Of a stretch of 33,059 nucleotides of DNA, positions 1 through 9,246 are shown piece after piece. The translations under genes and the position numbers were made by a program. This stretch comes from an archaeon 13_2_20CM_2_53_6 (GTDB lineage: Archaea > Thermoproteota > Bathyarchaeia > 40CM-2-53-6). Positions within the stretch are counted from its first letter, which is position 1. Each line of letters opens with the position of its first letter. The stretch is from the NCBI GenBank assembly GCA_001915065.1, contig MNDT01000053.1:1-33059 (forward strand), given 5' to 3'. The notes beneath the pieces are model-generated. The model was given only the letters and a program-made list of their open reading frames with translations, made no database searches and was not told the DNA's origin.

Positions 1-423
1 CTCGAACGGGTCTGCGCAGCAGCCATGCGCTCATGCTACTCGCCACATCCAGGCTATCAGCTGTTCGCTTACACCTCACCCGACAAGGCACTGGAGGGAG
101 AGAAGGTCTTCGACCATGAACGAATAACGGGGCTGTTGAAGCGCTCTCTGGAACTGGGACACTATGACATCCTAGAGCACAACAGCATAACATGGCTCGT
201 CGAGGCAGGCGAGAAAGACGTTCTCTCCCTCATGAACTCGTCAAAATTCTTCGAGACAAGCAGAGTTGACGAGGAGAGATGGATCGTAACAACAAACCTC
301 AGAGTACTCGTTGAGCTGGCCCGAGCCAAGAACCAGACACTCCTCAGCAAGGAGCTTGTATCCACGCTAAACTCTGCGGCTCCAAACATCGCCTCCGCCC
401 TCGCCCCTACCCTGAAGAGTTGA
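1..423 (+). CDS. ThyX-like domain protein, 5'-truncated by window edge; lacks the RHRxxS motif
   Basis: Frame open from base 1 (LERVCAAAMRSCYSPHPGY resembles the ThyX N-terminus; GHYDILEHNSITW resembles the GHxSxxEH motif); RHRxxSxxxxSQRY absent; directly followed by a full ThyX ORF. Confidence 0.7.
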   Translation, partial: LERVCAAAMRSCYSPHPGYQLFAYTSPDKALEGEKVFDHERITGLLKRSLELGHYDILEHNSITWLVEAGEKDVLSLMNSSKFFETSRVDEERWIVTTNLRVLVELARAKNQTLLSKELVSTLNSAAPNIASALAPTLKS

Positions 424-1157
424 GATCCACGACTACCAAGGTCATACTGTTCAGTTACACCAACTATCCCAGCCTCATCTGCAACCTTGAGAAGGAGGGC
501 GTCAAGATGACCCAGGACGATCTGTTACGCCACGGAAGCTTCACCTTCGACCTCCAAGGCGTCAGCCGCGCCGCGAGCCACCAGATAGTCCGGCATAGGA
601 TAGCCTCCTTCAGCCAACAATCACAAAGATACGTCAAGATAACACGGAGCTACGGATATCTCAAACCATCAGGAATCCCTGAGGATCTCAAGGTCCCGGT
701 CGAGATCCACGGCCGGAAGATGGAGCTGAGCTTTGCCGATGTCATGGACCTGACACGTCAGGCCGAGGAGGGCCTTGTGGCTACGGGAATCAAGGCCGAG
801 GACAGCAGGTATCTCCGACCGAACGCGGCGACGACAAACATTGTCATGAGTATGAGTCCCCGGCAGCTGATCCACTTTTTCAACCTCCGATGCGCCCCTG
901 ACGCCCAGTGGGAGATCCGAGACGTGGCATGGTCAATGTACGGCGCGGTAAGCCTCGCCGCCCCTAGAGTCTTCGGTCCCCTCCCCGCGGCCGAGGAGAG
1001 CGAGTTTGTCAGGAAACGGGTCATGCTGATAAACGAGCTCGTACAGAAACAGGACTCCGCCTTCGAGAAGACACCTCCCGGAGAGCTCTTCCACCTTGAA
1101 CTATCACCACAACTCGACTTTTCCCACCCTGTCGAAAGTTTCGTCCGAAGATACTAG
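420..1157 (+). CDS. thyX: Flavin-dependent thymidylate synthase (catalytic copy)
   Basis: RHRIASFSQQSQRY signature, later NLRCAPDAQWEIR; TTG start overlapping the upstream stop. Confidence 0.9.
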   Translation: MRSTTTKVILFSYTNYPSLICNLEKEGVKMTQDDLLRHGSFTFDLQGVSRAASHQIVRHRIASFSQQSQRYVKITRSYGYLKPSGIPEDLKVPVEIHGRKMELSFADVMDLTRQAEEGLVATGIKAEDSRYLRPNAATTNIVMSMSPRQLIHFFNLRCAPDAQWEIRDVAWSMYGAVSLAAPRVFGPLPAAEESEFVRKRVMLINELVQKQDSAFEKTPPGELFHLELSPQLDFSHPVESFVRRY

Positions 1158-1160
1158 CCA

Positions 1161-1376
1161 TTGACCCCGAAAGAGCGGGAGCTGCTGACCGGGATGGGCA
1201 ACTGCTACGCGGCATGCCATGCAAACTTTGAGGAGACGGTAGAGATGGTGGGCAACGCGCGAGGATTAAAGCCCGAAGAAGTCAAAAGTACTCTGGCCAG
1301 AATTCGCGAAAAGAATCTCGCTGAGGACGAGTATAGAAAGCTCCGGAGCCGAATGCCCGAAGACTTTCCGGTATAA
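1161..1376 (+). CDS. Small conserved-looking protein of unknown function (71 aa)
   Basis: TTG start 3 nt after thyX; coding-like composition; CYAACH motif and a helical C-terminus. Confidence 0.6.
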   Translation: MTPKERELLTGMGNCYAACHANFEETVEMVGNARGLKPEEVKSTLARIREKNLAEDEYRKLRSRMPEDFPV

Positions 1377-1394
1377 ACGGTCGTGATCTAGGAC

Positions 1395-2294
1395 CTGACC
1401 AAGTGTCCCTGCTGCGGCGCCAGTTTCAAGCCCGGCGATACTACCCGGCTAGGTGAACACTTCTATGCTCAAGCGCTTGCGAGCGACGCTGTTCACGTGA
1501 TGTGGCTTAACCGGAACATCACGAAGACAAAGACCGATGCGAAGAGCCTCTCAATGCTCTTTGCAGAATTCTTCAAAGTTCGAAAAGGTGGACTTCAAGA
1601 CTGGGTCAAACGACGGTTCGTTGAGAAGTTTTACGGTTCTCGGCCTCACCCGTTTGTGCTAGCACTTCAGCACCCCAACCGCGGGACCTTGTTGGGCTAC
1701 GTGGTAGAGCACCAGCACTTTCTCAGGCAGTGGGTCCGATCATGCTCGTTCATAATGGCCCGGACCGACGCGACGGACGTGATCTTGTACGAGCTGGACA
1801 ATATCAATACAGAGTTTGGAGGGTCGGGCCCTAAACAGCCCAGCCACTATGAGCTGTTGCTCAGGATGGGCGAGAGCCTGGGTCTCGATAGAACAAAGAT
1901 TCTAGCAACGCCAGCACTGACCGATACTGTCGAGGCGATCCAAGTCTGGGATAATATCTGTCAACAGGATCACTGGGTCGAGGCGATGGTGGCGATGCAC
2001 GGACTGGAGCTTATTGCCAACCGTAATCTCAGGAAGGAAGGAGCAAGGATGCACTATTTCGATCCAACAATCCTGGAAACGAGAGAGGTCACGGACGCGA
2101 CTCGGGCTTTCCTGCGAGAAGGCTACGAGGCCGATGTTGGACACTCCGAAGAAGCGTTGGACCTTGCCGCAAAGTATGCAGACCGATTTAGTATTGTCGA
2201 GCATGTCCAGGCCACCTTCATGAGGTCGATCGACGCCTTCGACCGTTATCTTATGGCCAGACTCGAGAGGGGTAGACAGTTTGAGAGTGCCTGA
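1395..2294 (+). CDS. Heme-oxygenase-like (PqqC/TENA-like, putative iron-dependent) protein with N-terminal zinc-ribbon segment; probable CTG start
   Basis: ORF 1497..2294 extends upstream in frame to TAG at 1389 and encodes LTKCPCCGASFKPGDTTRLGEHFYAQALASDAVHV; GTGATC SD-like motif at 1383-1388. PqqC-like features: VVEHQHFLRQW, HGLELIANRNLR, EADVGHSEEALDLA. Confidence 0.65.
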   Translation: MTKCPCCGASFKPGDTTRLGEHFYAQALASDAVHVMWLNRNITKTKTDAKSLSMLFAEFFKVRKGGLQDWVKRRFVEKFYGSRPHPFVLALQHPNRGTLLGYVVEHQHFLRQWVRSCSFIMARTDATDVILYELDNINTEFGGSGPKQPSHYELLLRMGESLGLDRTKILATPALTDTVEAIQVWDNICQQDHWVEAMVAMHGLELIANRNLRKEGARMHYFDPTILETREVTDATRAFLREGYEADVGHSEEALDLAAKYADRFSIVEHVQATFMRSIDAFDRYLMARLERGRQFESA

Positions 2295-2613
2295 GAAAGG
2301 CTGCGTGCTCTGCGAGGCTACTTGGGGAGACTACTGGGAGGAAGTAGAGGGGCAGAGGATGTTCTTCTGCTGCGACATCTGCGCGGTCGAGTTCAAGAAC
2401 ATGATCCGAGAAATCAAGTCTCGCACAGGATGGAAGAGCATCGACGAGGTCAAGATTGAGGGGGATTATCGGGGACGAGACTGCATCGCTCTGAAAGGTG
2501 ATAAGCGATACGGCTTCTTCGTCAGATTTGATTCAAAGGGTCAAGTCCAAGATTTCAACAATCGTCCGATTACCGAAGCTCGTGTCGGGCCGCAAAAGTC
2601 TAAGGCTGTTTAG
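2281..2613 (+). CDS. Ta0938-like Zn-binding protein
   Basis: CVLCEATWGDYWEEVEGQRMFFCCDICAVEF with paired CxxC; overlaps the upstream gene by 14 nt. Confidence 0.6.
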   Translation: MRVPEKGCVLCEATWGDYWEEVEGQRMFFCCDICAVEFKNMIREIKSRTGWKSIDEVKIEGDYRGRDCIALKGDKRYGFFVRFDSKGQVQDFNNRPITEARVGPQKSKAV

Positions 2614-3175
2614 GCCAGATCTTCTTTGCGCTGATCACGAATCTTCCTGCAAAGGTCAACAGAATGCTCTCGAAGTTGGATAGAAGCGCAGGCACGCCGA
2701 GAAACGTTGTAAAGCCCCATAGAATAGGTATTCTTACGAGCAGGTCGGCGGACGCGACTGAATTGAAGAATGCAAAACGTCCCAAAAAGCCGGCCACGCC
2801 CTTCCTACCCCTGAAAACCAATCCTTCGTTGAGGAGGAAGTTGACCATGACTGCGCCTTGGCTGCTGATGATCGCGTAGACGATGTAGAAGGAGCTTCCG
2901 AGTACGCTTGTGAGTAGACCAGTAAGTGCGTTGACCTGGGTAAGGATGTACATGATGTAGACGTTGAGGAATAGCCCGAGTCCCCCTACGAAGCCGAACT
3001 TGAAGACGAGCCAGGCGGCGGGTCTTAGGCGGCTGGGCTTGACGGGGGGATACATTCCGAAACCAGAGGAGAAGCGGGCGTCGGCCAGCGCCGCCCGGTA
3101 CAAGGCGGCCTGAGTGTACGGCCTCCGCGCGATCGTTTGGTCAAACGGGTTGCGGAGACGATCTTCCACTGTCAA
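2600..3175 (-). CDS. GtrA-like family membrane protein
   Basis: Four hydrophobic segments; FGFVGGLGLFLNVYIMYILT and NFLLNEGLVFRGR resemble GtrA proteins. Confidence 0.75.
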   Translation of the reverse strand: MTVEDRLRNPFDQTIARRPYTQAALYRAALADARFSSGFGMYPPVKPSRLRPAAWLVFKFGFVGGLGLFLNVYIMYILTQVNALTGLLTSVLGSSFYIVYAIISSQGAVMVNFLLNEGLVFRGRKGVAGFLGRFAFFNSVASADLLVRIPILWGFTTFLGVPALLSNFESILLTFAGRFVISAKKIWPKQP

Positions 3176-3339
3176 GGCTCTATCCGAGCAGATGGGAAGA
3201 GTATCCGCTTACCGCGATATAACCGATACTCCCTCAGCCGATAGTCACGGCCACGGTCATGTGGAATGATCTATACGCTTTCGTAGCTAGAACGTTGATG
3301 TCGTTAGTCAAAGGTTGCGTTGAACAGGGCTGTCGCCGT

Positions 3340-6300
3340 TCAGGATGCGAGTACGGGAATCTCTGGCAGTGGAGGAGTTGAGCCTATCAGCTGCTCAAAG
3401 TCTCGTCTTGCTTTTTCCATCTTTGGATAGATTACTTCTCTGAAGCCGGTGACGGCGAACTCGCTGGGCCTGTAGGGGTCGTTGATGACTCGCAGTCCTC
3501 GGAGGGCAAGCTCATAGCTCTTGTTTGCTGTCTTGAGGAAGAATCCTATCACTTCGTCGTTGTACCAGTCTCGGAATCCCAGCTCTCTCTTGTGCCATCC
3601 CCAGCGGGTAAGGATGCTCCGCGTGAATCTAGCGTGTTTGAAGATGTTCATCAGCCAGTTGTGGGCAAGCCATTGTGGAAGATTGAACCGCACCTGTTTT
3701 CCGAGGATCTCAAACTCGGGACGGTTGAGATGGACGTACTTGATCCTGTCCCCGTTCTCCTCGTCAACGTTGTATCGTATCTTGTCTCTCTCCAGCTTCT
3801 CCTCATCCGTCAGGAGTAGTGGGGTGTAAATCTCATCTTTGATCGCGTTGACCTTGGCCAGGTTCATTATCACCGTTTTGGTCGCTTGGTAATCTTTGTC
3901 GGCGCGATCGACCATGAACACTTCTAGGACCCTGTCAACGTACTTCCGAGCATAGTCTAGGCCTCCCCACATTACCATGTCGTAGACCCGCCGGGCTAGG
4001 TTCCGGTTCGTCTCCTCGTCGAGGTTCATCTTTGACACCGCGTCCTGGACGATGCTCCGGTAGGCTTCGGCGGCTGTTCTGCCTTTCCAGAACATCCAGA
4101 AAGAGTGGAGTATCGTGTCAGACTTTCTGTCCAATAACTGCTGGTAGGTCTCTTTGGCCCCGAAGAGCTGGAGAATCTTCTCGTCAGCAACGATGTTCTT
4201 GAACTCTAACAGTTCAGGCTCCACCACGAGCTTTCGTCCAAGCCGAAACGCTTCCATGTTCCTGTTTCTCTGGCTCGCGCTGACTGTCTCCATGATCGCG
4301 TCGACGAGGTTCTTCTCGCTCACTGGTATGAGGCCTTTCTGGAAGGCCATTCCGAGCAGGATGATGTTTGTGAAGAGCTTGTTACCGTAGAAGAGTTCCG
4401 ATATTTCTCCGATTCTTCCGCTAAAGTACTCGTCCGAGTTTGTATGCTTCCGAATATTGTCCTCCACATCGGATGGATAGTTCATCATTCCCGCAAGCAT
4501 CGGTATGGTTGGTATGATGCTACTGTTTACAACGGCTGTTGTCCGGGCACGGCTGGCGTAGATGAGGCTTCTCTCCGCCTCGAGCATGTCGAGGCCGACG
4601 AGCAGATCTGCTTTACCGTTGGGTACGATTGTAGATATCTTGGCTCTGTCCTTGGCGTAGTTGATGTGGGCGGATACTGCTCCGTTTCTGATGGCGAGTC
4701 CTTTCTTGTCGTTGAACTTTACGGTGTAGCCTTCCTTGGTGCCTGCTCTAGCGAGCGTTGAGGAGAGCACTCCGACCCCCATTCCTCCGATCCCGCTGAC
4801 GAAAGCGCTCCAAGTGTCAGTGAAACCGTGCTGGTTTGGGGGTGGGATATCGTCGAGGGAGATCTTTCTGACGCGGGGTCTCGGAGGCTTGTTTCTTGTG
4901 ACTATCACTTTCTCGAAGCTGGGGCAGGCCATTATCTTGGTGCAGTAGGTGTCGCTGACGCATGTGGACTGGTCTATGCCTATCTTCTCGCCATAGTCCG
5001 TGTCTATGATCGTCAGTCCCGGACAGCCGGTGTTCTTTGTGCACTCGCGACAGTTTTCGCAGACTTCTTGTGATATGTTGACGAACTCTTCGCGGGGGAT
5101 GAATCCCTGCCGATCGATAATCCGGTTTCTCTCGGCGCGTTTTCGTTTGTGGAATGTTATTCCGCATTCCTTGTCTGCGATGACTACTTTGACGCCGGGT
5201 ATGGCGAAGGCCTTGTCGAGTTCTTTCATGTACTTCTCCCGGTTTGAGGGAGGCATCTTCCTGACGTAGATCTGTCCTTGTCCCATTGCTCGGACGATGC
5301 TCTCGATGTCTTGGGCGGTGGTCTTGTCGCCCATGATGTTGTGGCCCGATTCGGGGGTGGGCTGGTGGCCGGTCATGGCCGTGTTCTTGTTTTCGAGTAT
5401 GATGTAGAGGATGTCCTGGGCCTCCTTGATGCTGTTGGAGATGGCTGTCATGCCTCTCCAGAAGAATGTCGAGTCGCCCATCAACGCGTACTGCTTGTTG
5501 GTTACGAACGGGTCCATGCCGCTCCCGGCAGCGCCGCCCAGCGCCATGGCGGTTAGGTTGTGCATCTCACCGAAGGGCGGGAGGAAGCTCATCGAGTAGC
5601 AACCGATGTCTCCGTGGGCGAAGATGTCCTTGTGAGCCGGCTCTTCTCTCATCGAGTGGACTGCGCTGAGCGTCTCTCTATGGGGACAGCCGGCGCAGAA
5701 TCCCGGAGACCGAGGAGGTACCAGTATTCCGTATGCTTTGATCTCTGTCAGGAGATCTAGTTCGCTTTGGATCTTCTTCTCATCATACTTCGCGATCCGG
5801 TCTCCGATATCGAGGATTAGTCCCCCGATCTTCTCGATGAGGGTCGAGGGAGTTAGTCCGCTCTCCTCAGGAAACCCGTCCTCGTCCTTCGGGAATACTT
5901 TTCCCCAGACGTTGGGTTCCTTGGTGATCTTTCCGTCTTGGACCATGTCTCGGAGGATTGTCTTGATCTGGTTCTCGATTATCGGCCCCTTCTCCTCCAC
6001 AACCACGATATTATCGGCGAGTTTCGAGAATTGCTCTAAGATTTCGGGGTCTATGGGGAAGGTTACGGAAAGTTTGAGGATTGGGAACTGTTCGTCGCAG
6101 CCCAGCTCCCAGAGAGCCTGTTCCAGGTAGCTGTAAGAGATTCCCGCAGCGACAAAACCGATGTTATGCTTCTTACCGTCTGAATAGAGAATCTTGTTCA
6201 GAGCATGCTCTCGAACGTACTCGTGGACTCTCGGAAAACGGTCCCGAATAATCTCCCTTTCAAGATCCCACGTGTTGGGTGGGATGCTGACTTTCCGTTT

Positions 6301-6948
6301 GATGTCGACTTTCGAGATGTCGAGGGTGATTGGGTGTTTGAAGCTGATCTCAGGGGATTTGTTCTCGTAGAGCTGAACGTTTCCACCTCCTTCGGCTAGG
6401 TAGGTTGTGATGAGGTAGCCTACGACCAGGTTCGAGTGGGCTGAGAGTCTGAGGGCTTCTCCAATCCAGTCCTTGATCTCCTGCGGATTGCTAGGTTCTA
6501 TGATGGGCATCTTCAGATGCTCCATCAACGCGCGGCTGTCTCCGGCTACCTGGGTACTGGAGGCGTGGGGGTCGTCGCCGCATACGACGACTGCTCCTCC
6601 CTTCATCCCGCTCAGACCGTACTTGTCTGAGTAGTTGATGATGTTGATGGGGTCGGCGGCGACGTTTAGTCCAACGCTCTTCATGACGGCTATCGCGTTC
6701 ACGCCTACATCCATGGCGCCACTGAGGGCAGCCGCACCCTGCGACTCGTCGTTTGTCATCTCGCCCCAGAGTCCAACCTCACGGAGAATGTCCGCGTTCT
6801 CCTCCAGAATCGTGAAGATTTCTGCTACGGGTGATCCAGGGTAGCCTGCTATGAGGCCAACCTGGCTTTCCAGTGCGCCTTTTACTATTAGCTCGTTTCC
6901 GTTAAAGGCGTCGATACCGGACTGTTGGACAAATCGCTTGTCCGACAT
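3340..6948 (-). CDS. Indolepyruvate ferredoxin oxidoreductase, fused alpha/beta subunits with C-terminal DUF6537-like region
   Basis: GYPGSPVAEIF, CAGCPHRETLSAV, GDIGCYSM, MGDSTFFWRG (TPP domain), Fe-S Cys cluster CENCRECTKNTGCPG...CVSDTYCTKIMACPSF, then gamma domain GIGGMGVGVLSSTLARAG. Start likely the internal Met MSDKRF rather than 7047. Confidence 0.88.
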   Translation of the reverse strand: MSDKRFVQQSGIDAFNGNELIVKGALESQVGLIAGYPGSPVAEIFTILEENADILREVGLWGEMTNDESQGAAALSGAMDVGVNAIAVMKSVGLNVAADPINIINYSDKYGLSGMKGGAVVVCGDDPHASSTQVAGDSRALMEHLKMPIIEPSNPQEIKDWIGEALRLSAHSNLVVGYLITTYLAEGGGNVQLYENKSPEISFKHPITLDISKVDIKRKVSIPPNTWDLEREIIRDRFPRVHEYVREHALNKILYSDGKKHNIGFVAAGISYSYLEQALWELGCDEQFPILKLSVTFPIDPEILEQFSKLADNIVVVEEKGPIIENQIKTILRDMVQDGKITKEPNVWGKVFPKDEDGFPEESGLTPSTLIEKIGGLILDIGDRIAKYDEKKIQSELDLLTEIKAYGILVPPRSPGFCAGCPHRETLSAVHSMREEPAHKDIFAHGDIGCYSMSFLPPFGEMHNLTAMALGGAAGSGMDPFVTNKQYALMGDSTFFWRGMTAISNSIKEAQDILYIILENKNTAMTGHQPTPESGHNIMGDKTTAQDIESIVRAMGQGQIYVRKMPPSNREKYMKELDKAFAIPGVKVVIADKECGITFHKRKRAERNRIIDRQGFIPREEFVNISQEVCENCRECTKNTGCPGLTIIDTDYGEKIGIDQSTCVSDTYCTKIMACPSFEKVIVTRNKPPRPRVRKISLDDIPPPNQHGFTDTWSAFVSGIGGMGVGVLSSTLARAGTKEGYTVKFNDKKGLAIRNGAVSAHINYAKDRAKISTIVPNGKADLLVGLDMLEAERSLIYASRARTTAVVNSSIIPTIPMLAGMMNYPSDVEDNIRKHTNSDEYFSGRIGEISELFYGNKLFTNIILLGMAFQKGLIPVSEKNLVDAIMETVSASQRNRNMEAFRLGRKLVVEPELLEFKNIVADEKILQLFGAKETYQQLLDRKSDTILHSFWMFWKGRTAAEAYRSIVQDAVSKMNLDEETNRNLARRVYDMVMWGGLDYARKYVDRVLEVFMVDRADKDYQATKTVIMNLAKVNAIKDEIYTPLLLTDEEKLERDKIRYNVDEENGDRIKYVHLNRPEFEILGKQVRFNLPQWLAHNWLMNIFKHARFTRSILTRWGWHKRELGFRDWYNDEVIGFFLKTANKSYELALRGLRVINDPYRPSEFAVTGFREVIYPKMEKARRDFEQLIGSTPPLPEIPVLAS

Positions 6949-7166
6949 CAGACCACTTGGATATCCGTATAGAATGGAATAGCCACGCTGTAGATAAGCC
7001 CGCCGTTCAATTCTGAACGTAGGACAGGTCCATGGTCCAAAGGTCAACGGTTTCGAGCGACAATCCTTCGTCGCTTCTTCTACTCGACATCAGAGTGTCT
7101 TTCGAAAACTGCCCCAAAGAGTAAAGAAATAGGCCGAGAGTTCGGCGTCGAGAGAGTGCTTCCTGA

Positions 7167-8417
7167 GTGAGCTGGGTTCGAGCTAGCTACGCGATCCTAA
7201 TCCTCACGTCTATAGTTGGAGTGGCTGTTGTCATCACGCTCGAAGAGTTCTCCGCCTCGTACTCTTCCCTGACCTATCTGGTCGCGCTCTTGACATTTGT
7301 CGCTGTGGTTTCCGCCGCTATGATGATTGCCTGGGCGGCAGAGGCTTCCCAGTTCTCGATAAGCCAGGGTCTTGCATTAGCGATAGTTGCTATTGTACAG
7401 ACTCTTCCCGAGTTCTTTGTCGAGGGGGCGATCACGTGGAATGCCGGCAAGGACCCTGCTAACTGGCTTCCCAATGTCACCGCGAACTTCACCGGGGCCA
7501 ACAGGCTGCTGACAGGGCTCGGGTGGCCACTGATCCTGTTCACCGCGATAGTTCAGAGGCGTAGGAATGGGTTGAAGGGTAGCGGCGTGATTGCCCTTCG
7601 GAGAGAACAGAGTGTAGAAATTGCATTCATGCTGACTGCGACCGCCTTCTACGCGATCATCTGGTTCAGAGGAGCCCTGGACCTTCTTGATACAGGTGTG
7701 CTCCTTGCAATCTTCATTGTCTACATGACGATCTTGTCAAGACTTCCCTCTGAAAAGGAGGATCCCGAAGAGGTTTTGGACGCGCCTCCCAAGGCGATAG
7801 TAAGACTCCGTGGAAAACGTACCAGGATAGGGGCTATTGTAGGATTGTTCCTTCTATCTGGTCTGGTTTTCGTGTTCATATCACAACCGTTCGTTGATTC
7901 GATCAACACTATCGCGGTCGCACTTTTCGGCGCGGGAGCTGGCTTCTTCTTCATTCAGTGGATTGCCCCGTTCTTGTCGGAATTTCCCGAGAAAGTGACC
8001 GCTTTTCACTGGGCTAGAAAGATCAAGCTTGCGCCCATGGCATTGCTCAACTTTGTCTCATCTGCTGTCAGCGAGCTGACCGCCCTTGTGGCGATCATCC
8101 CCGTGGTCTTTGCATTTAGTCTCGGTGCATTAGACTCCGTGCCGATTCTGGCGCATCGGGACGAGGTCTTGCTGACGATGACCCAGTCGCTGTACGCGTG
8201 CATGTGTCTCTTGGATCTGGAGTATGATATGAGGAACGCGACAATCCTCTTCGGACTATGGCTCGCCTCTACGGTCCTTGTCCAGATCAGGTTCTGGGTC
8301 GCGATACTCTTTCTAGCCCTTGCCATAGTCGAGGTCCTGATTCACAGGAAGCGGATAACAGTCTTCTCTTCCTTCAAGTATACCCTGACCCGGACCTTTA
8401 CCAAGCCTAAGGAGTAG
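7167..8417 (+). CDS. CaCA (Na+/Ca2+ exchanger)-like membrane protein, divergent
   Basis: ~10 hydrophobic segments; two alpha-repeat-like blocks IVQTLPEFFVEG...NVTANFTGANRLL and APFLSEFPEKVTAF...NFVSSAVSELTALVAIIP; GTG start. Confidence 0.6.
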   Translation: MSWVRASYAILILTSIVGVAVVITLEEFSASYSSLTYLVALLTFVAVVSAAMMIAWAAEASQFSISQGLALAIVAIVQTLPEFFVEGAITWNAGKDPANWLPNVTANFTGANRLLTGLGWPLILFTAIVQRRRNGLKGSGVIALRREQSVEIAFMLTATAFYAIIWFRGALDLLDTGVLLAIFIVYMTILSRLPSEKEDPEEVLDAPPKAIVRLRGKRTRIGAIVGLFLLSGLVFVFISQPFVDSINTIAVALFGAGAGFFFIQWIAPFLSEFPEKVTAFHWARKIKLAPMALLNFVSSAVSELTALVAIIPVVFAFSLGALDSVPILAHRDEVLLTMTQSLYACMCLLDLEYDMRNATILFGLWLASTVLVQIRFWVAILFLALAIVEVLIHRKRITVFSSFKYTLTRTFTKPKE

Positions 8418-8426
8418 CGATTACTA

Positions 8427-9119
8427 TTAGTCTGAACGGTTCTCTTTGGAAGGGTCCGAGTCCTCTTGTGAGCCCCTTTGACGGCCTCTTTGCCGTCGAA
8501 CTAGACTCTTCAGGAGTCGACGGAATGCGCCTTTACGGCCCGCAGCCAGCACTTCTTCCCAGTCTATTCTCATCATGAGTATTGCGATAATGATAACCGC
8601 TCCAGCTGAGGCTATGGAGGCGAAGAGGCTCCCTCCCGTGAGAACGTCGAGGAAGCCGCTGGAGGTCCGAGCGACGTACGCGATCAAGAGGGTGAGGACA
8701 AACTTTCCGGTGAACAGGGAGACGAATGTCTTGACCGGGCTGTATCGCATTACACCGAGCGGGATGAAGATGACGTCGTCCGGCAGAGGCAGTGCGGCGA
8801 ATGCGAAGGCTGCAAGGAAGGCGCTTCCACCGAGCAGTTTTCTGAGCGAGTCAAACTTGGTCTTGCTACCAGAGAAGGCTCGGCCGGCTCCGTATCCAAG
8901 GGTGTAGCTTGTGAACTTTCCGATAGAGGCGCCCAAGGCGGCGATTGTTGCGACCGGTATGAGGCTAAGGCCGGTGTCTGTCGAGGCGACGAAGACGACG
9001 AACAGCAGGTATGGGACGGGAAAGAACGGAATAACATTGCCAATTATGCTGGTGACAAAGATGCCTAGCAGAGGGTTCGTACTGATGAACTGGTTGAGAC
9101 TCTCAATGAGATCAGTCAT
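8427..9119 (-). CDS. VTT domain (DedA/SNARE-associated) membrane protein
   Basis: GKFTSYTLGYGAGR and FAALPLPDDVIFIPLGVMRYSPVKTFVSLFTGK match the VTT family pattern. Confidence 0.75.
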   Translation of the reverse strand: MTDLIESLNQFISTNPLLGIFVTSIIGNVIPFFPVPYLLFVVFVASTDTGLSLIPVATIAALGASIGKFTSYTLGYGAGRAFSGSKTKFDSLRKLLGGSAFLAAFAFAALPLPDDVIFIPLGVMRYSPVKTFVSLFTGKFVLTLLIAYVARTSSGFLDVLTGGSLFASIASAGAVIIIAILMMRIDWEEVLAAGRKGAFRRLLKSLVRRQRGRQRGSQEDSDPSKENRSD

Positions 9120-9246
9120 CGAAGGACACGGTTCTTTCGCTAGCGGATGAAGTCGCTATTCGACAAATGAGCCGTATAAGAGGCTCTAGGATGCTCATCC
9201 CGCGGCTATCTGAGAATAGTCAGATGTACCCGGAACAGTTTTATGC

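Noticed and set aside
4444-4761. Plus-strand ORFs antisense to the IOR gene (for example 4444-4761, 5278-5556, 5738-6130)
   Set aside because: They mirror a strongly supported minus-strand coding gene and have no family-like motifs; shadow ORFs from GC-rich codons.
4817-5167. 116-aa minus ORF inside the IOR gene
   Set aside because: Same strand but different frame from the conserved Fe-S region; out-of-frame reading.
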